A DNA stretch of 64,000 nt from contig NZ_CP089979.1 in assembly GCF_021389935.1 (NCBI RefSeq), positions 3,887,001 through 3,951,000 of the forward strand, read 5' to 3'. The stretch is from Fulvivirga ligni (GTDB taxonomy: Bacteria > Bacteroidota > Bacteroidia > Cytophagales > Cyclobacteriaceae). The position numbers and the translations under genes were made by a program. The notes under the pieces were generated by a model. It was not told where the DNA came from. It was given only the letters and a program-made list of their open reading frames with translations, and did not search any database. This document shows positions 1-9,690 of this stretch, piece after piece. Every line of letters begins with the position of its first letter. Within the stretch, counting starts at the first letter, position 1.

Positions 1-2193
1 TTTCTGAGTGAGCACTTTACTTAGATCAATGGCACTTGCACCTAATACTTTTCTTATACTCAGCTCTTTCATTCTCAGGTTAGCATTATAATTGGCTAGC
101 CCCATCAGCCCCAGGCATGCCAGAAATATGGCTAACACTGAAAATCCCATTAAAGCCTGTAGCAGGCGATGATCTGCCTGAAACTGGTGCATCATATGAT
201 CATCTATGAAGAAGTATTCAAAAGGCTTATCTGGAAATAGCTTTTCCCACTCTGTTCTCGTAGCTTCAATGGCCTCCTTATAATTACCTTGTTGGAAAGC
301 TACCGACAAGAAGGACTTATGCCCATGAACGAGCGTGTACATGGTAGCTTCAATTTTACTTCTCGGGGAAACCATGTGAAAGTCTTCCAAAACTCCAATA
401 ATTGTGGTTTCTGAGCCAAACAAGCTTAGCTTCCTTCCAATAGCCTTTTCTGTGTCCTGATAGCCCATGTCAGATGCCATCTTCTTATTAATAACCAGTT
501 GATTTAAAGGATGTAATTCATCCTCAGCTTGGTAAAATCTACCTGCCAGAAGCTTTATGTCATACACTTTAGCAAAATTTTCATCAATCATGGTGCGGGC
601 GGCGCTTATTCTAGTGTCATTACCAAGGTCTATTTGTCCGACCCAGCTATAATCCTGGCCAGGAATATTGGAACTGATTGTGGCTGCTTCTATACTCGGA
701 TAATCAGATAGTTCTTTGCCCAATAGATGAAATTTATCGAGATAAGTAGTGTCCATGTTTTCCTGAACGGTTTCATAAGATTTGACCACCATAACATTTT
801 GGTTAAAATCTTTGCTGAGGTCCACTATGTAATTGATCTGTGAATACACCAAAAGAGCCATGGCACATAGCAGCATGGCTATACCAAACTGAAAAGTCAT
901 CAGTACAGAGCGGAAGGAATACTTTTTGGTTCTATTGCCTCCTTCTTTCAATAGTCTCGAGGGGGCAAATCGACTAAGAACTAAGGATGGATAAAATCCT
1001 GCTAAAAGGGTAATTACAATAGTGCTTAAGCTGAGGTACCCATAAAATCTGGCGTTCATCCACCAATCCGTTTTAATAGCACTTCCCATCCAGTGATTGA
1101 AGAGAGGCGTACTCAGCTGAATAGCAGTAACTGCTAAAATATGAGCCAACAACACCATACAGAATGATTCTAATAAAAACTGTAATCGGAGTTGAAACTG
1201 GCTGGAGCCAATAACTTTACGCACACCTACCTCTCGAGACCGCTCCAGAGAGCTGGAGGTTGAGAGGTTGATGTAATTAAATATGGCTATCATCAAAATA
1301 GCAATGGCTATGACTAGCAGAGCATTGACTACCTTTCCGTTACCATTGGCCTCCGTTTCTCCCCGAAGATTAGAATTGAGGTGAATATCTGTTAGCGGTT
1401 GTAAACTTATCTCTGAACTCAAGTTCTTGCCTTTGTTGTAGTCTTCCAGGTAGGCTTTAGAGAAGTTATTGACCTTAGCTTCCAACGCTTCAGGATCAAC
1501 GTTCCTATCAGTTAAAACATAAGTATAAAAGCCATCCCAGGATTTAAGGCTCCTGTCTCCATAAACTTTCGCCCAACTCATGAGCATATTAAAATGTAGG
1601 TGACTGTTAGCCGGAATATCTTTAAAAACTGCTGTTATTTCATAGTTAGGATTAAACATTCCTTGCCATTGTAACTGCTCGCCTACAACATCAGTTGTAT
1701 TGAAAACTTTCCGGGCCAGTGATTCTGATATAATCAGTTTGTTGGGCAGACTCAATGCTGAATGCAAATCTCCGGCTACAGCTTCCAGGTCAAAAATATC
1801 AATAAAAGAACTGTCTGTAAGAAAAATAGAGTTCTCCGAAAAACTATCCTCTCCATCATTATAAGTGAACACAGGCTCATATTCTGATGCAATATTGAAC
1901 AGTCTGCATGTATTCTCTATCTCTGGCAGAGCACGCTGAAGCTCCAAGCCTAATTCAGGAAAAACCGAAGCACGTTGATAAGATTCTTCACCGTTGACAG
2001 ATCTGGTATGAGTGAGCCTGTAAATCCTATCTGTCTTTGTGTTCCACTGATCAAAACTATGTTCATACCTCACATACATGAGTAGCAATAAAGTAGAAGC
2101 CAACCCAACCGTTAGCCCAATAATGTGAATCAGAGAAAATGCACGATTCTTTCTGATGTTTCTTAATGCTATCTTTATGAAGTTTTGGATCAT
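1..2193 (-). CDS. FtsX/MacB-type ABC transporter permease, C-terminus cut by window edge
   Basis: The reading frame opens with ATG at 2193 (MIQNFIKIALRNIRKNRAFS) and runs without a stop to base 1, giving 731 codons; by comparison with its neighbours about 50-70 residues are missing. Visible parts are an N-terminal membrane helix (about 20-40), a large extracytoplasmic MacB-PCD-like domain, a three-helix FtsX block with the signature SREVGVRKVIGSS near residues 320-335, a second extracytoplasmic domain, and the start of the last FtsX block (MKELSIRKVLGASA). Proteins of this family normally work with an ABC ATPase to move lipoproteins, peptides or drugs across the envelope, and no ATPase gene is in view. 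It is the fourth gene of a tandem set, 31 bases after the preceding permease, and is presumably co-transcribed with it. The substrate cannot be told from the sequence. Confidence 0.9.
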   Translation of the reverse strand, partial: MIQNFIKIALRNIRKNRAFSLIHIIGLTVGLASTLLLLMYVRYEHSFDQWNTKTDRIYRLTHTRSVNGEESYQRASVFPELGLELQRALPEIENTCRLFNIASEYEPVFTYNDGEDSFSENSIFLTDSSFIDIFDLEAVAGDLHSALSLPNKLIISESLARKVFNTTDVVGEQLQWQGMFNPNYEITAVFKDIPANSHLHFNMLMSWAKVYGDRSLKSWDGFYTYVLTDRNVDPEALEAKVNNFSKAYLEDYNKGKNLSSEISLQPLTDIHLNSNLRGETEANGNGKVVNALLVIAIAILMIAIFNYINLSTSSSLERSREVGVRKVIGSSQFQLRLQFLLESFCMVLLAHILAVTAIQLSTPLFNHWMGSAIKTDWWMNARFYGYLSLSTIVITLLAGFYPSLVLSRFAPSRLLKEGGNRTKKYSFRSVLMTFQFGIAMLLCAMALLVYSQINYIVDLSKDFNQNVMVVKSYETVQENMDTTYLDKFHLLGKELSDYPSIEAATISSNIPGQDYSWVGQIDLGNDTRISAARTMIDENFAKVYDIKLLAGRFYQAEDELHPLNQLVINKKMASDMGYQDTEKAIGRKLSLFGSETTIIGVLEDFHMVSPRSKIEATMYTLVHGHKSFLSVAFQQGNYKEAIEATRTEWEKLFPDKPFEYFFIDDHMMHQFQADHRLLQALMGFSVLAIFLACLGLMGLANYNANLRMKELSIRKVLGASAIDLSKVLTQK

Positions 2194-2224
2194 TATTCTT
2201 CTTTTAGGTTAGGCTCGAGATGAA

Positions 2225-4633
2225 CTATTCACTCTTCAAACTATCAACCGGATTTATTTTTATCACCTTGATCAATTCTATTGAAATGGTAGCCATAATG
2301 ATTATGAAAAAGGTGACCATGGCTAAACTGTACAGTAGATATGGCTGAGCAATCTTATAGGCAAAACCTTGCAGCCACTGATCCATGATCATATATGAAA
2401 CGATGACTCCTATGAAGGCGGCAATGCTGTAGACGCTCAGTAACTCTTTACCTAATAGCTTCCATATATTTAAAGCGCTGGCTCCCAGCACCTTTCTTAT
2501 GCCTATTTCTTTAATTCTATAGGTAAAGTTTTGCATAGTAACGCCAAATACCCCAACTAATACAATCAATATGGCAAAGATAGAAGCCGTTGTAAAGGCT
2601 TTCTTAAACTGCGTATCATCGGCATACAGCTCCACCAGTTTGTCTTCAAGGAAGAAGCTTTCAAAGGGCACCATAGGAAATACCTGTTTCCATTTTGCTT
2701 CTATGGCCGCTTTGGCTTCTTTTGGTTCCCCACTTATCCTAAAACTGAGGAAGCGAAATATCTCAGCAGAGTCCACAGGAGTAAAATACAGACCTCGCAT
2801 ATTTTCATGTAATGAGCTAAAGTGAAAGTCTTTTACCACTCCAATGATTTCTCTTTGTTTGTTTCCTCTTTCATCAATCATTTCTCCTACCGCTGTCCTG
2901 TCACCAAACAATGATCTGGCAGCGGTTTCATTGATCACCACATTATTCAAAGCCTTATCAGATTCGGTGAAAAATCTACCCTCAGCCATTTCAAGCTGAT
3001 AAATATCGTCGTATTCGGTATCGCAAATAATTTGACCGAAGATTTCATAACTGTCATCATCAGCTATAGAAGGTTTCACTGATTGTTCCATGCCGAATCG
3101 ACCATCAGGTATTTCGTAAGACAAGCTCACTTGTTGAACGCCAGATATTTGCTTAAACTCATTTTTCATGCTTAGTATTTTGGCTATGCCAGATGGGCCA
3201 TACCACCTAGGCACTGAAGAAACCACAAGGACATTACTATTGTCATACCCCAGATCCTTATTCAAGAGGAAGTCCATCTGAGAGCTTATTGTGAGCGTGG
3301 ACAGTATGAAAAATAGAGCCAGAGCAAACTGAGATACCAGCAATGCTTTTTTAATGTCGAATGAATGATGACGGATAATGACTTTTCCTTTTAAAGCTTT
3401 TACTACATGCAGCTTAGAGAGGATCAGAGCTGGGTAGAGCCCGGATAAAACACCAGTAATTATGGATATAGAACCCATTATCAAAGCAAGTGGCCAGAAA
3501 TTGACATTAGAAAAATCAGCTTTATGAAGAAGTTGAGCGTAATATGGAATAACGAGCTGAATTAAGCTCATCGCTAAGGCGAATGCTAGAATAGAAAGCA
3601 TAGTTGACTCTAGTAGAAATTGTAAGATCAACTCCTTTCTATTGCTTCCTATGGCTTTTCTCACCCCTATCTCTTTCATCCTGCGGTTAGCAATACCAAT
3701 AGATATATTTACGAAATTTATCATGGCCATTAGAAGGATGAACAAGGCAACTAATCCCAAAACCAATAAAACATGTTGCTTTGCGCCATTATTTTGAACC
3801 AGATTATAGGATTTCAAGGGAGTTAATTTAGCCGTAAGATCTTTGGCCAGGAAATCAGGAGCTTTGGCATGAATTAAATCACGAAGTGGTTTTTCTAAAT
3901 CTTCCGGGGTCACACCAGGTTGAAGCTCTAAACGGGTCTGTAGTATGTAATTACCCCAAGCTTCAAATATGTCAGCTCGAAAATAGATGGCATTGGCGCT
4001 ATTGATATAAATGTCAGTTCTATCTCCCAGATTGTCGGTTACGGAGTTTTCCGGTATATCATCCATCACCCCTGTAATCTTGAATTCTTTAAACCCTCTG
4101 GGATTATAATTTGCATTTTGTGTCTCCAAAGTCAGTGTTTCCCCAATTACGTCAGTAGAACCAAAAAACTTGAGAGCCACATCCTGTTGAAGTACTATAC
4201 CATCTGGTACATCCAAAGCCGTCTTTGGGTTTCCTGCTATTAATGGAATGCCGAACATGGTAAGCATATTGCCATCAGCAATCTGTAAGTTGAGTCTGAA
4301 GTTGTTTTCTCCACCATCAGACACATTACAACTTACTGCATCTATAGTGAAATAGTTAGCTACTAATTGAGGGTACTGCTCTGTCAATTCTTTTCCTAGT
4401 GGAGCTAGCGTAGTGAACTCTGGCCGGCTCACTCCCTTTGCCCAATCAGACTCCAGCATGTACTGATTTTCTGCGTGCTTTAACCAGTTATTGGCCTGCC
4501 ATTCATCTGCCATGAATAGTAATGTCAGGAAAGTTGCACTTAGTCCTGTCGCGAGTCCAAGAATATTGATGGCAGCAAACAATTTTTGCTTCTTAATATT
4601 CCTCCATGCCAGTAGTAAAAAGCTGAAAATCAT
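2225..4633 (-). CDS. FtsX/MacB-type ABC transporter permease
   Basis: This 802-residue inner-membrane protein has the same layout as its three neighbours: an N-terminal helix (about 20-42, ILGLATGLSATFLTLLF), a MacB-PCD-like periplasmic domain to about 270, three helices with the FtsX motif RRMKEIGVRKAIGSN near 315-330, a second periplasmic domain, and a C-terminal FtsX block (YRIKEIGIRKVLGASALNIW). It ends with NPVDSLKSE, the usual tail of this Bacteroidota family. Sequence divergence from the neighbouring copies is large, so these are old paralogues and not recent duplicates. It is separated from the upstream permease by 106 AT-rich bases in which I see no clear promoter, and is followed 31 bases later by another permease. 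A partner ATPase must be encoded elsewhere if the protein acts as a transporter. Confidence 0.93.
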   Translation of the reverse strand: MIFSFLLLAWRNIKKQKLFAAINILGLATGLSATFLTLLFMADEWQANNWLKHAENQYMLESDWAKGVSRPEFTTLAPLGKELTEQYPQLVANYFTIDAVSCNVSDGGENNFRLNLQIADGNMLTMFGIPLIAGNPKTALDVPDGIVLQQDVALKFFGSTDVIGETLTLETQNANYNPRGFKEFKITGVMDDIPENSVTDNLGDRTDIYINSANAIYFRADIFEAWGNYILQTRLELQPGVTPEDLEKPLRDLIHAKAPDFLAKDLTAKLTPLKSYNLVQNNGAKQHVLLVLGLVALFILLMAMINFVNISIGIANRRMKEIGVRKAIGSNRKELILQFLLESTMLSILAFALAMSLIQLVIPYYAQLLHKADFSNVNFWPLALIMGSISIITGVLSGLYPALILSKLHVVKALKGKVIIRHHSFDIKKALLVSQFALALFFILSTLTISSQMDFLLNKDLGYDNSNVLVVSSVPRWYGPSGIAKILSMKNEFKQISGVQQVSLSYEIPDGRFGMEQSVKPSIADDDSYEIFGQIICDTEYDDIYQLEMAEGRFFTESDKALNNVVINETAARSLFGDRTAVGEMIDERGNKQREIIGVVKDFHFSSLHENMRGLYFTPVDSAEIFRFLSFRISGEPKEAKAAIEAKWKQVFPMVPFESFFLEDKLVELYADDTQFKKAFTTASIFAILIVLVGVFGVTMQNFTYRIKEIGIRKVLGASALNIWKLLGKELLSVYSIAAFIGVIVSYMIMDQWLQGFAYKIAQPYLLYSLAMVTFFIIIMATISIELIKVIKINPVDSLKSE

Positions 4634-4739
4634 TAGATTTTAATTTAAATATTATATTTTAAAATACTGTAAATCAATTAATTAAATGAAAGTTAACTTG
4701 AGTTAAGTAATTTAGTGAACTTTCATTGGTCACGCGTCA

Positions 4740-7145
4740 TCATTCTTGTTTTAGAGAGTCTACAGGATTAGCAATGGCAGCTCTTATGGTGTTAAATCCA
4801 ACTGTGAACATAGCCAGTGCGACCACAAAAAACAGTGGAATAACGAAAAGCCACCATGATAGATTTATGTGAGTGACATAACCAGCCAGCCATTCGCTCA
4901 AAACCAGATAAGCTATTGGAATAGCCACCACGTCGGCCACTATTATCAGAATGATGATACCTTTTGATAATAAGGTAACGATCTGAGCCACCGAGGCACC
5001 CAACACCTTTCTAATGCCTACTTCTTTAGTGCGCTGAGTTATAGTGAATGATGAAAGACCGAATAACCCCAGGCAAGCTATAAAAATGGCCAGGCATGCA
5101 AACAGAGTCACTACAGCGCCAAACTGAGTATCTGCTTTATATTGTTGGTCATAGTTCTGATCCAAAAAGAAGTAGTCAAATACACTTTCTGGAAATAATG
5201 CGTTCCACGTATCTTCAATGGTGCTTAATGTTCCTCTAATATCATTGCCACTCACCTTTAATGTCATGAAACCTTCTACAGGCCGATAAGGGAATAGCAT
5301 GGGTAACATGCTTTCTTTTGGAGATCGTTGATGATAATTTTTGGTCACGCCTATGATGGTAGAAGGCTCATTATGCCAGTAGTAAGTAATTTTTTCTCCA
5401 ATGGCCGCCTCTGGCGATTCAAAACCTAAGATTTCAGCGGCCTTTTCATTAATTAATATTTGGCCGCCATATACTGTTGCTTTATCAAAGTTACGACCGC
5501 TCACCATTTCCATGCCCAGTGTTGGGATATAGTCTTCATTAGACCTTACGATGTAGTAATTAAATCCATTACCTTCTTTGGTTTTATTACCTACCCACTT
5601 TATACCAGTGGTAGTACTAAGCTCATGTAAACTAATACCTGGCACCGATTCTGAGAACGCGATACTCTGAATATTAGGATAATTCAAGAGTTGATCTCTG
5701 GCGTTTTGCAGCTTTACATTATACAAAGAGTCACTGATAAGTAATTCAGGTGTTCTAACAGTAAGTGTATGACTTAGATCCATACCCAGATCCTTGCTTC
5801 TCAGATGATTAATCTGCAAGTACACTACGCTGGTCCCTATTATCAGAAAAATGGTTGAGCCAAATTGAAATACTACCAAGGCTTTTCTCAGCCACTGCCC
5901 ATGACTCGAATTTCTCAAGGTTCCTTTTAACACTGAAACCGGACGAAAGCCTGATAGCACCATGGCCGGATATATTCCTGACAACAGGCTGCCGATAATG
6001 AACATGCCAAACAACATTAGCCAAAATTGATAATCAGATAATATATTTAGAGCGATAGGCTGTCCGGAAATATCTCTGAAGTAAGGAAGTGCTATTTGCA
6101 ACATGGTGAAAGCTATAATCACGGCAAATAGGTTCACCAGAACAGATTCGAAGAGAAATTGAAATACCAGCTGTGACTTGGCAGACCCTAAGACCTTCCT
6201 CACTCCTACTTCGCGTGCTCTGCTTATCGCCCTTGAGGTGGATAAGTTGATATAATTGACCCAGGCTATGGCGATGATGAAAAAGGCGATGATAAGCAAA
6301 AAGAATACTGTTTCTGCCCCACCGGTGGCTTCGGGCTCAAATGTTCTATGAGAGTATAAATGAATATCTTTAATAAGGCCTGCTGTGAATTTCTCATCTT
6401 CTACTTTTTCCAATTCATCCGCCACTTTCCCCAGTTTTTGATTAAAGGCCTCCAGGTCGGTGCCTGGCTGCATGAGTAGATAAGTGTATTCATTATTACC
6501 CTGCCACTGGAACTTCTCATACCAATCCCAAAGTTGGGGTAAAGTGCTGTGTGAAAGTAAGATATCGAATTTGAGATGGGTGTTAGGCGGAACATCGGCC
6601 ATGAGCCCGGAAACCCTATATTCCTGGCCATCAATGTTCATAGATTTGCCAAGAACATCATCAGTTCCAAAGTATTTTTGAGCTATAGAGCTGGTAATCA
6701 CCACTTGAAAAGGCTTATTCAAGGCTTCGTTTTTATTGCCTTTTAGCATCTCATACGAGAATATGTCAAACACTGAGGGATCGGTAAAATATACCCGACT
6801 TTCATAAAACTTATCCTGGCCTGATTTTACTTCTATGGCATCATAATAGAACATCCTCACATAATCCTGTACCTCTGGCCACTTGTCCTTTAATAATGGT
6901 CCTAATGGTCCGTATGTCTCACAGTCAGTAGTGACATATTCATCTCCATCATACAGATCTACAGTAACACGATAAATGTTATCAGCATTCACATGGAAAT
7001 TCTCATAGCTCTTTTCATACCTCACATACTGAATGATCAATAAGAAGGCAGCCATACCCACAGCCAACCCCAGAATATTGATGATGGAAAATGCCTTGCC
7101 TTTAAGCATATTCCTCAGTCCTATTTTTAAGTAGTTCTTTAGCAT
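4740..7145 (-). CDS. FtsX/MacB-type ABC transporter permease
   Basis: An 801-residue permease with an N-terminal membrane helix (IINILGLAVGMAAFLLIIQYV), a MacB-PCD-like domain, a central three-helix FtsX block with SRAREVGVRKVLGSAKSQLV, a second periplasmic domain and a C-terminal FtsX block (RTKEVGIRKVLGASVAQIV). The C-terminus NPVDSLKQE matches the family tail. It starts two bases after the stop of the upstream permease, so the two are almost certainly translated from one message. Family knowledge points to an ATP-driven envelope export or mechanotransmission complex; the particular substrate is unknown. Confidence 0.93.
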   Translation of the reverse strand: MLKNYLKIGLRNMLKGKAFSIINILGLAVGMAAFLLIIQYVRYEKSYENFHVNADNIYRVTVDLYDGDEYVTTDCETYGPLGPLLKDKWPEVQDYVRMFYYDAIEVKSGQDKFYESRVYFTDPSVFDIFSYEMLKGNKNEALNKPFQVVITSSIAQKYFGTDDVLGKSMNIDGQEYRVSGLMADVPPNTHLKFDILLSHSTLPQLWDWYEKFQWQGNNEYTYLLMQPGTDLEAFNQKLGKVADELEKVEDEKFTAGLIKDIHLYSHRTFEPEATGGAETVFFLLIIAFFIIAIAWVNYINLSTSRAISRAREVGVRKVLGSAKSQLVFQFLFESVLVNLFAVIIAFTMLQIALPYFRDISGQPIALNILSDYQFWLMLFGMFIIGSLLSGIYPAMVLSGFRPVSVLKGTLRNSSHGQWLRKALVVFQFGSTIFLIIGTSVVYLQINHLRSKDLGMDLSHTLTVRTPELLISDSLYNVKLQNARDQLLNYPNIQSIAFSESVPGISLHELSTTTGIKWVGNKTKEGNGFNYYIVRSNEDYIPTLGMEMVSGRNFDKATVYGGQILINEKAAEILGFESPEAAIGEKITYYWHNEPSTIIGVTKNYHQRSPKESMLPMLFPYRPVEGFMTLKVSGNDIRGTLSTIEDTWNALFPESVFDYFFLDQNYDQQYKADTQFGAVVTLFACLAIFIACLGLFGLSSFTITQRTKEVGIRKVLGASVAQIVTLLSKGIIILIIVADVVAIPIAYLVLSEWLAGYVTHINLSWWLFVIPLFFVVALAMFTVGFNTIRAAIANPVDSLKQE

Positions 7146-7147
7146 AA

Positions 7148-9508
7148 TTACTCCTGTCTAAGTGAATCAATTGGATTAGCTATGGCTGCTTTTATGGTAT
7201 TGTAACTCACGGTGAGTAGCGCTATGAGCATAGCACTGAGACCTGCTATGATAAAGGGAGTTGCACTTAACTCTATACGGTAGGCAAACTCCTCCAGCCA
7301 TCGTTGAATGAAGTAGTATGCCACTGGGATGGCTATAATAAAGGATATAATGACCAGCTTTAGGAAATCTGTGGAAAACATAGAAGTAAGACTCAATACC
7401 GAAGCTCCGAATACTTTTCTGATGCCTGTCTCTTTGGTACGCTGTTCCGTCATATATGCAGTGAGACCGAAAAGCCCCAAACATGAAATCAAAATTGCGG
7501 CTAAAGAAAATATGTTGGCCAGTTTTCCTGCGGTGGCTACTTCGTTATAATTTTTAGCCAACTCGTCATCTAAAAACGAATACGTAAAAGGATATGATTG
7601 GTCGTATTTTTCAAAAATGGTCTTAATGCTTTCTAAGGTGCCAGGTATATCCTCTCCGGTTAATCTTATGTAGCCTAAATAGGTGTAGTCTCTTTTTAAT
7701 CGTAGAATCACCGGTTCAATTTTGCTGAAAAGGCTTTGATGATGAAAGTCTTTTATGATGCCCACTATGGGTGCTTTATCGTCCCAAACGGTTATTTCCT
7801 GGCCTATGGGATCGGTTAGTCCCATTTCTCTTATGGCCGCCTCGTTTACGATATATTGAATGGTGCTGTCTTCAGGATTAGAGGTGAAGTTTTTACCTTC
7901 GATTAATTGTAAGTTAAAGGCTTCTATAAAGTTCTCATCAGTTTGCACCACATGAAACTGTGAATCTTTATCTGGTTTCCCTGGCCAACTTACACCCCAT
8001 GATGCACTGGTTATGTGTGTAGGGTTTTGATCTGTAGAGGTTGCGGCAGCCACACCTGCCAGCGACCTCACCTCATCCAAATAACTCTCTTTGTGAAAAG
8101 TGGCCTTGTACAGAGGTTGTTCGATTAAGTTATTGCTGGCTATGCCTAAATCTTTCTGCATCACATATTGTATCTGCTGGTAGATGATGATGGTGCTACT
8201 GATTAATATGATGGATAATGCAAACTGCAGCACCACCAACATACGTCTAATGCCACCAAAGGAACTAGACTTATGGTTTGCCCCTTTTAGAATAGTAATG
8301 GGTTGAAAGGCGGAGATGTAGAAAGCGGGATAACTGCCGGCAATGATACCTACAAAAAGGCTAAGCCCTACAACGCAGGATATAAATAGAGGATCGCTAT
8401 ACGGAATGGTTAATTGCTTGCTCACCAGCTGGTTAAAGAACGGTAACGATACATCTGCTAATGTTACTGCCAGAATAGTGCTGATAGTGGTAAGTAGAAC
8501 AGATTCGCTTATAAATTGAAATATCAGCATACTGCGTTTAGCACCAGAAGTTTTCCTAATCCCAACCTCTTTGGCTCTTAAACCAGATTTGGCAGTAGCA
8601 AGATTCATGAAGTTCATGATGGCAATGAGTATTATCACTAAAGCCACTATGGAGAACATTCTTACATATTCTATCCTTCCGGTGGCATTTTGCAAACCAT
8701 CACTGATTTCAGATCTTAAGTGAAGGTCAGCCAATGGGAAAAGATGCAGGCGACCGTATTCATCACCATATTCAAGCTGATAGTTTTTTAGAAATTCTCT
8801 GATTTCTTTATCCACTTTAGCTTGCTCGGCATCCTTCCTCAATAAGACTATTAAAGACTGATCATAGTTATACCAATCATTGTCAGCATACTCGTTGACA
8901 GGTTCAAAGGGAATAAGAAAGTCGAAGTCGAAAGAGCTTTGTTGAGGAATGGTTTCCAGTACACCTGTAACTTTGTATTGAATGGTGCTTTCACCCTCTG
9001 CCAGTTCTACCATTTTATTTATGGCGGATGCATCTCCAAAAAGCGCTTTAGCATATGATTTTGTTAAAACTACACTACGAGGCTCATCCAATGCCGTGTT
9101 TTTATCACCTTCTATAAGAGGGAAAGATAGAAGATCCAGAAAGGTTGAATCTACATAGATCCCTTTTGGCTTTATCTTTTTATCCTCATAGCTGAATAAC
9201 CGCGCTACGGCCGATGATTTACGGCAGGTCTGTTCTATGTCATTTATTTGCTCGGATAAGACCGGACCTAGGGCAAATGGCACTGCCTTCCAATAAGAGG
9301 TTTCATCCCCTATTTTAATTTCTGATACAGTTAAGAATAGCCTGTCCCCTTTCTCATGGAATTGATCATAGGCTAATTCATCTCTGACCCATAATGAGAT
9401 GAGAATGGCACAAGTAAGTCCAAATGCCAAACCAATAATATTGATTAAGGAAAATGTCTTCTGTTTAACTATACTTCTGAATGCTATTTTGATGTAGTTC
9501 TTTAACAT
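7148..9508 (-). CDS. FtsX/MacB-type ABC transporter permease, first gene of tandem operon
   Basis: A 786-residue permease with an N-terminal helix (LINIIGLAFGLTCAILISLWV), a MacB-PCD-like domain, a central FtsX block (LRAKEVGIRKTSGAKRSMLI), a second periplasmic domain and a final FtsX block (RTKETGIRKVFGASVLSLT), ending in NPIDSLRQE. It is the promoter-proximal gene of four tandem permeases. A sequence matching the sigma-54 -24/-12 consensus lies 27-42 bases before the start codon, and two palindromes lie further upstream next to the divergent sigma-54 activator gene. Control by that activator is therefore likely, although it is inferred from sequence only. Confidence 0.93.
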   Translation of the reverse strand: MLKNYIKIAFRSIVKQKTFSLINIIGLAFGLTCAILISLWVRDELAYDQFHEKGDRLFLTVSEIKIGDETSYWKAVPFALGPVLSEQINDIEQTCRKSSAVARLFSYEDKKIKPKGIYVDSTFLDLLSFPLIEGDKNTALDEPRSVVLTKSYAKALFGDASAINKMVELAEGESTIQYKVTGVLETIPQQSSFDFDFLIPFEPVNEYADNDWYNYDQSLIVLLRKDAEQAKVDKEIREFLKNYQLEYGDEYGRLHLFPLADLHLRSEISDGLQNATGRIEYVRMFSIVALVIILIAIMNFMNLATAKSGLRAKEVGIRKTSGAKRSMLIFQFISESVLLTTISTILAVTLADVSLPFFNQLVSKQLTIPYSDPLFISCVVGLSLFVGIIAGSYPAFYISAFQPITILKGANHKSSSFGGIRRMLVVLQFALSIILISSTIIIYQQIQYVMQKDLGIASNNLIEQPLYKATFHKESYLDEVRSLAGVAAATSTDQNPTHITSASWGVSWPGKPDKDSQFHVVQTDENFIEAFNLQLIEGKNFTSNPEDSTIQYIVNEAAIREMGLTDPIGQEITVWDDKAPIVGIIKDFHHQSLFSKIEPVILRLKRDYTYLGYIRLTGEDIPGTLESIKTIFEKYDQSYPFTYSFLDDELAKNYNEVATAGKLANIFSLAAILISCLGLFGLTAYMTEQRTKETGIRKVFGASVLSLTSMFSTDFLKLVIISFIIAIPVAYYFIQRWLEEFAYRIELSATPFIIAGLSAMLIALLTVSYNTIKAAIANPIDSLRQE

Positions 9509-9534
9509 AACTGTTCGACCTTTTCTTATTTATT

Positions 9535-9550
9535 AGCCACACATGTGCCA
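9535..9550 (-). promoter_or_regulatory. Sigma-54 type promoter (-24/-12) of the permease operon
   Basis: Read on the minus strand this is TGGCACATGTGTGGCT. It has the full -24 element TGGCAC, five spacer bases, then TGGCT with the GC of the -12 element in the correct register (consensus TGGCAC-N5-TTGCW, one mismatch). Transcription would start about 12 bases further on, near 9523, leaving a short leader before the ATG at 9508. The adjacent gene encodes a sigma-54 activator, which supports the assignment. Confidence 0.7.
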
Positions 9551-9613
9551 TGAATTTAACTTATTGATTTTCAGTTATTTAACTTGATTGCACTTCTAAT
9601 AATTTGATATATT

Positions 9614-9653
9614 GTATCAGAATGATACGGTTTGTTTGTGTCAACCTGATACA
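9614..9653. promoter_or_regulatory. Two tandem palindromes, candidate enhancer sites for the sigma-54 activator
   Basis: The first site is GTATCA-GAA-TGATAC (9614-9628), a perfect 6+3+6 inverted repeat. The second is TGTGTCA-ACC-TGATACA (9637-9653), with one mismatch. Their centres are 24 bases apart, and they lie about 65-100 bases upstream of the -24 element of the permease promoter, the usual range for enhancer binding sites of NtrC-family proteins. They also sit 38-77 bases before the regulator's own ATG at 9691, so autoregulation is possible. The binding protein is inferred, not shown. Confidence 0.6.
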
Positions 9654-9690
9654 GTTTTTAGATTTATGGCTCAATATTGAGGTTAAGGTA

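Noticed and set aside
7176-7484. 102-codon frame inside the first permease gene
   Set aside because: It lies in another frame of the conserved C-terminal FtsX block and has no features of a real protein.
9604-9690. Upstream start for the sigma-54 regulator
   Set aside because: The added 29 residues have no receiver-domain match, and the segment contains the two palindromic operators.
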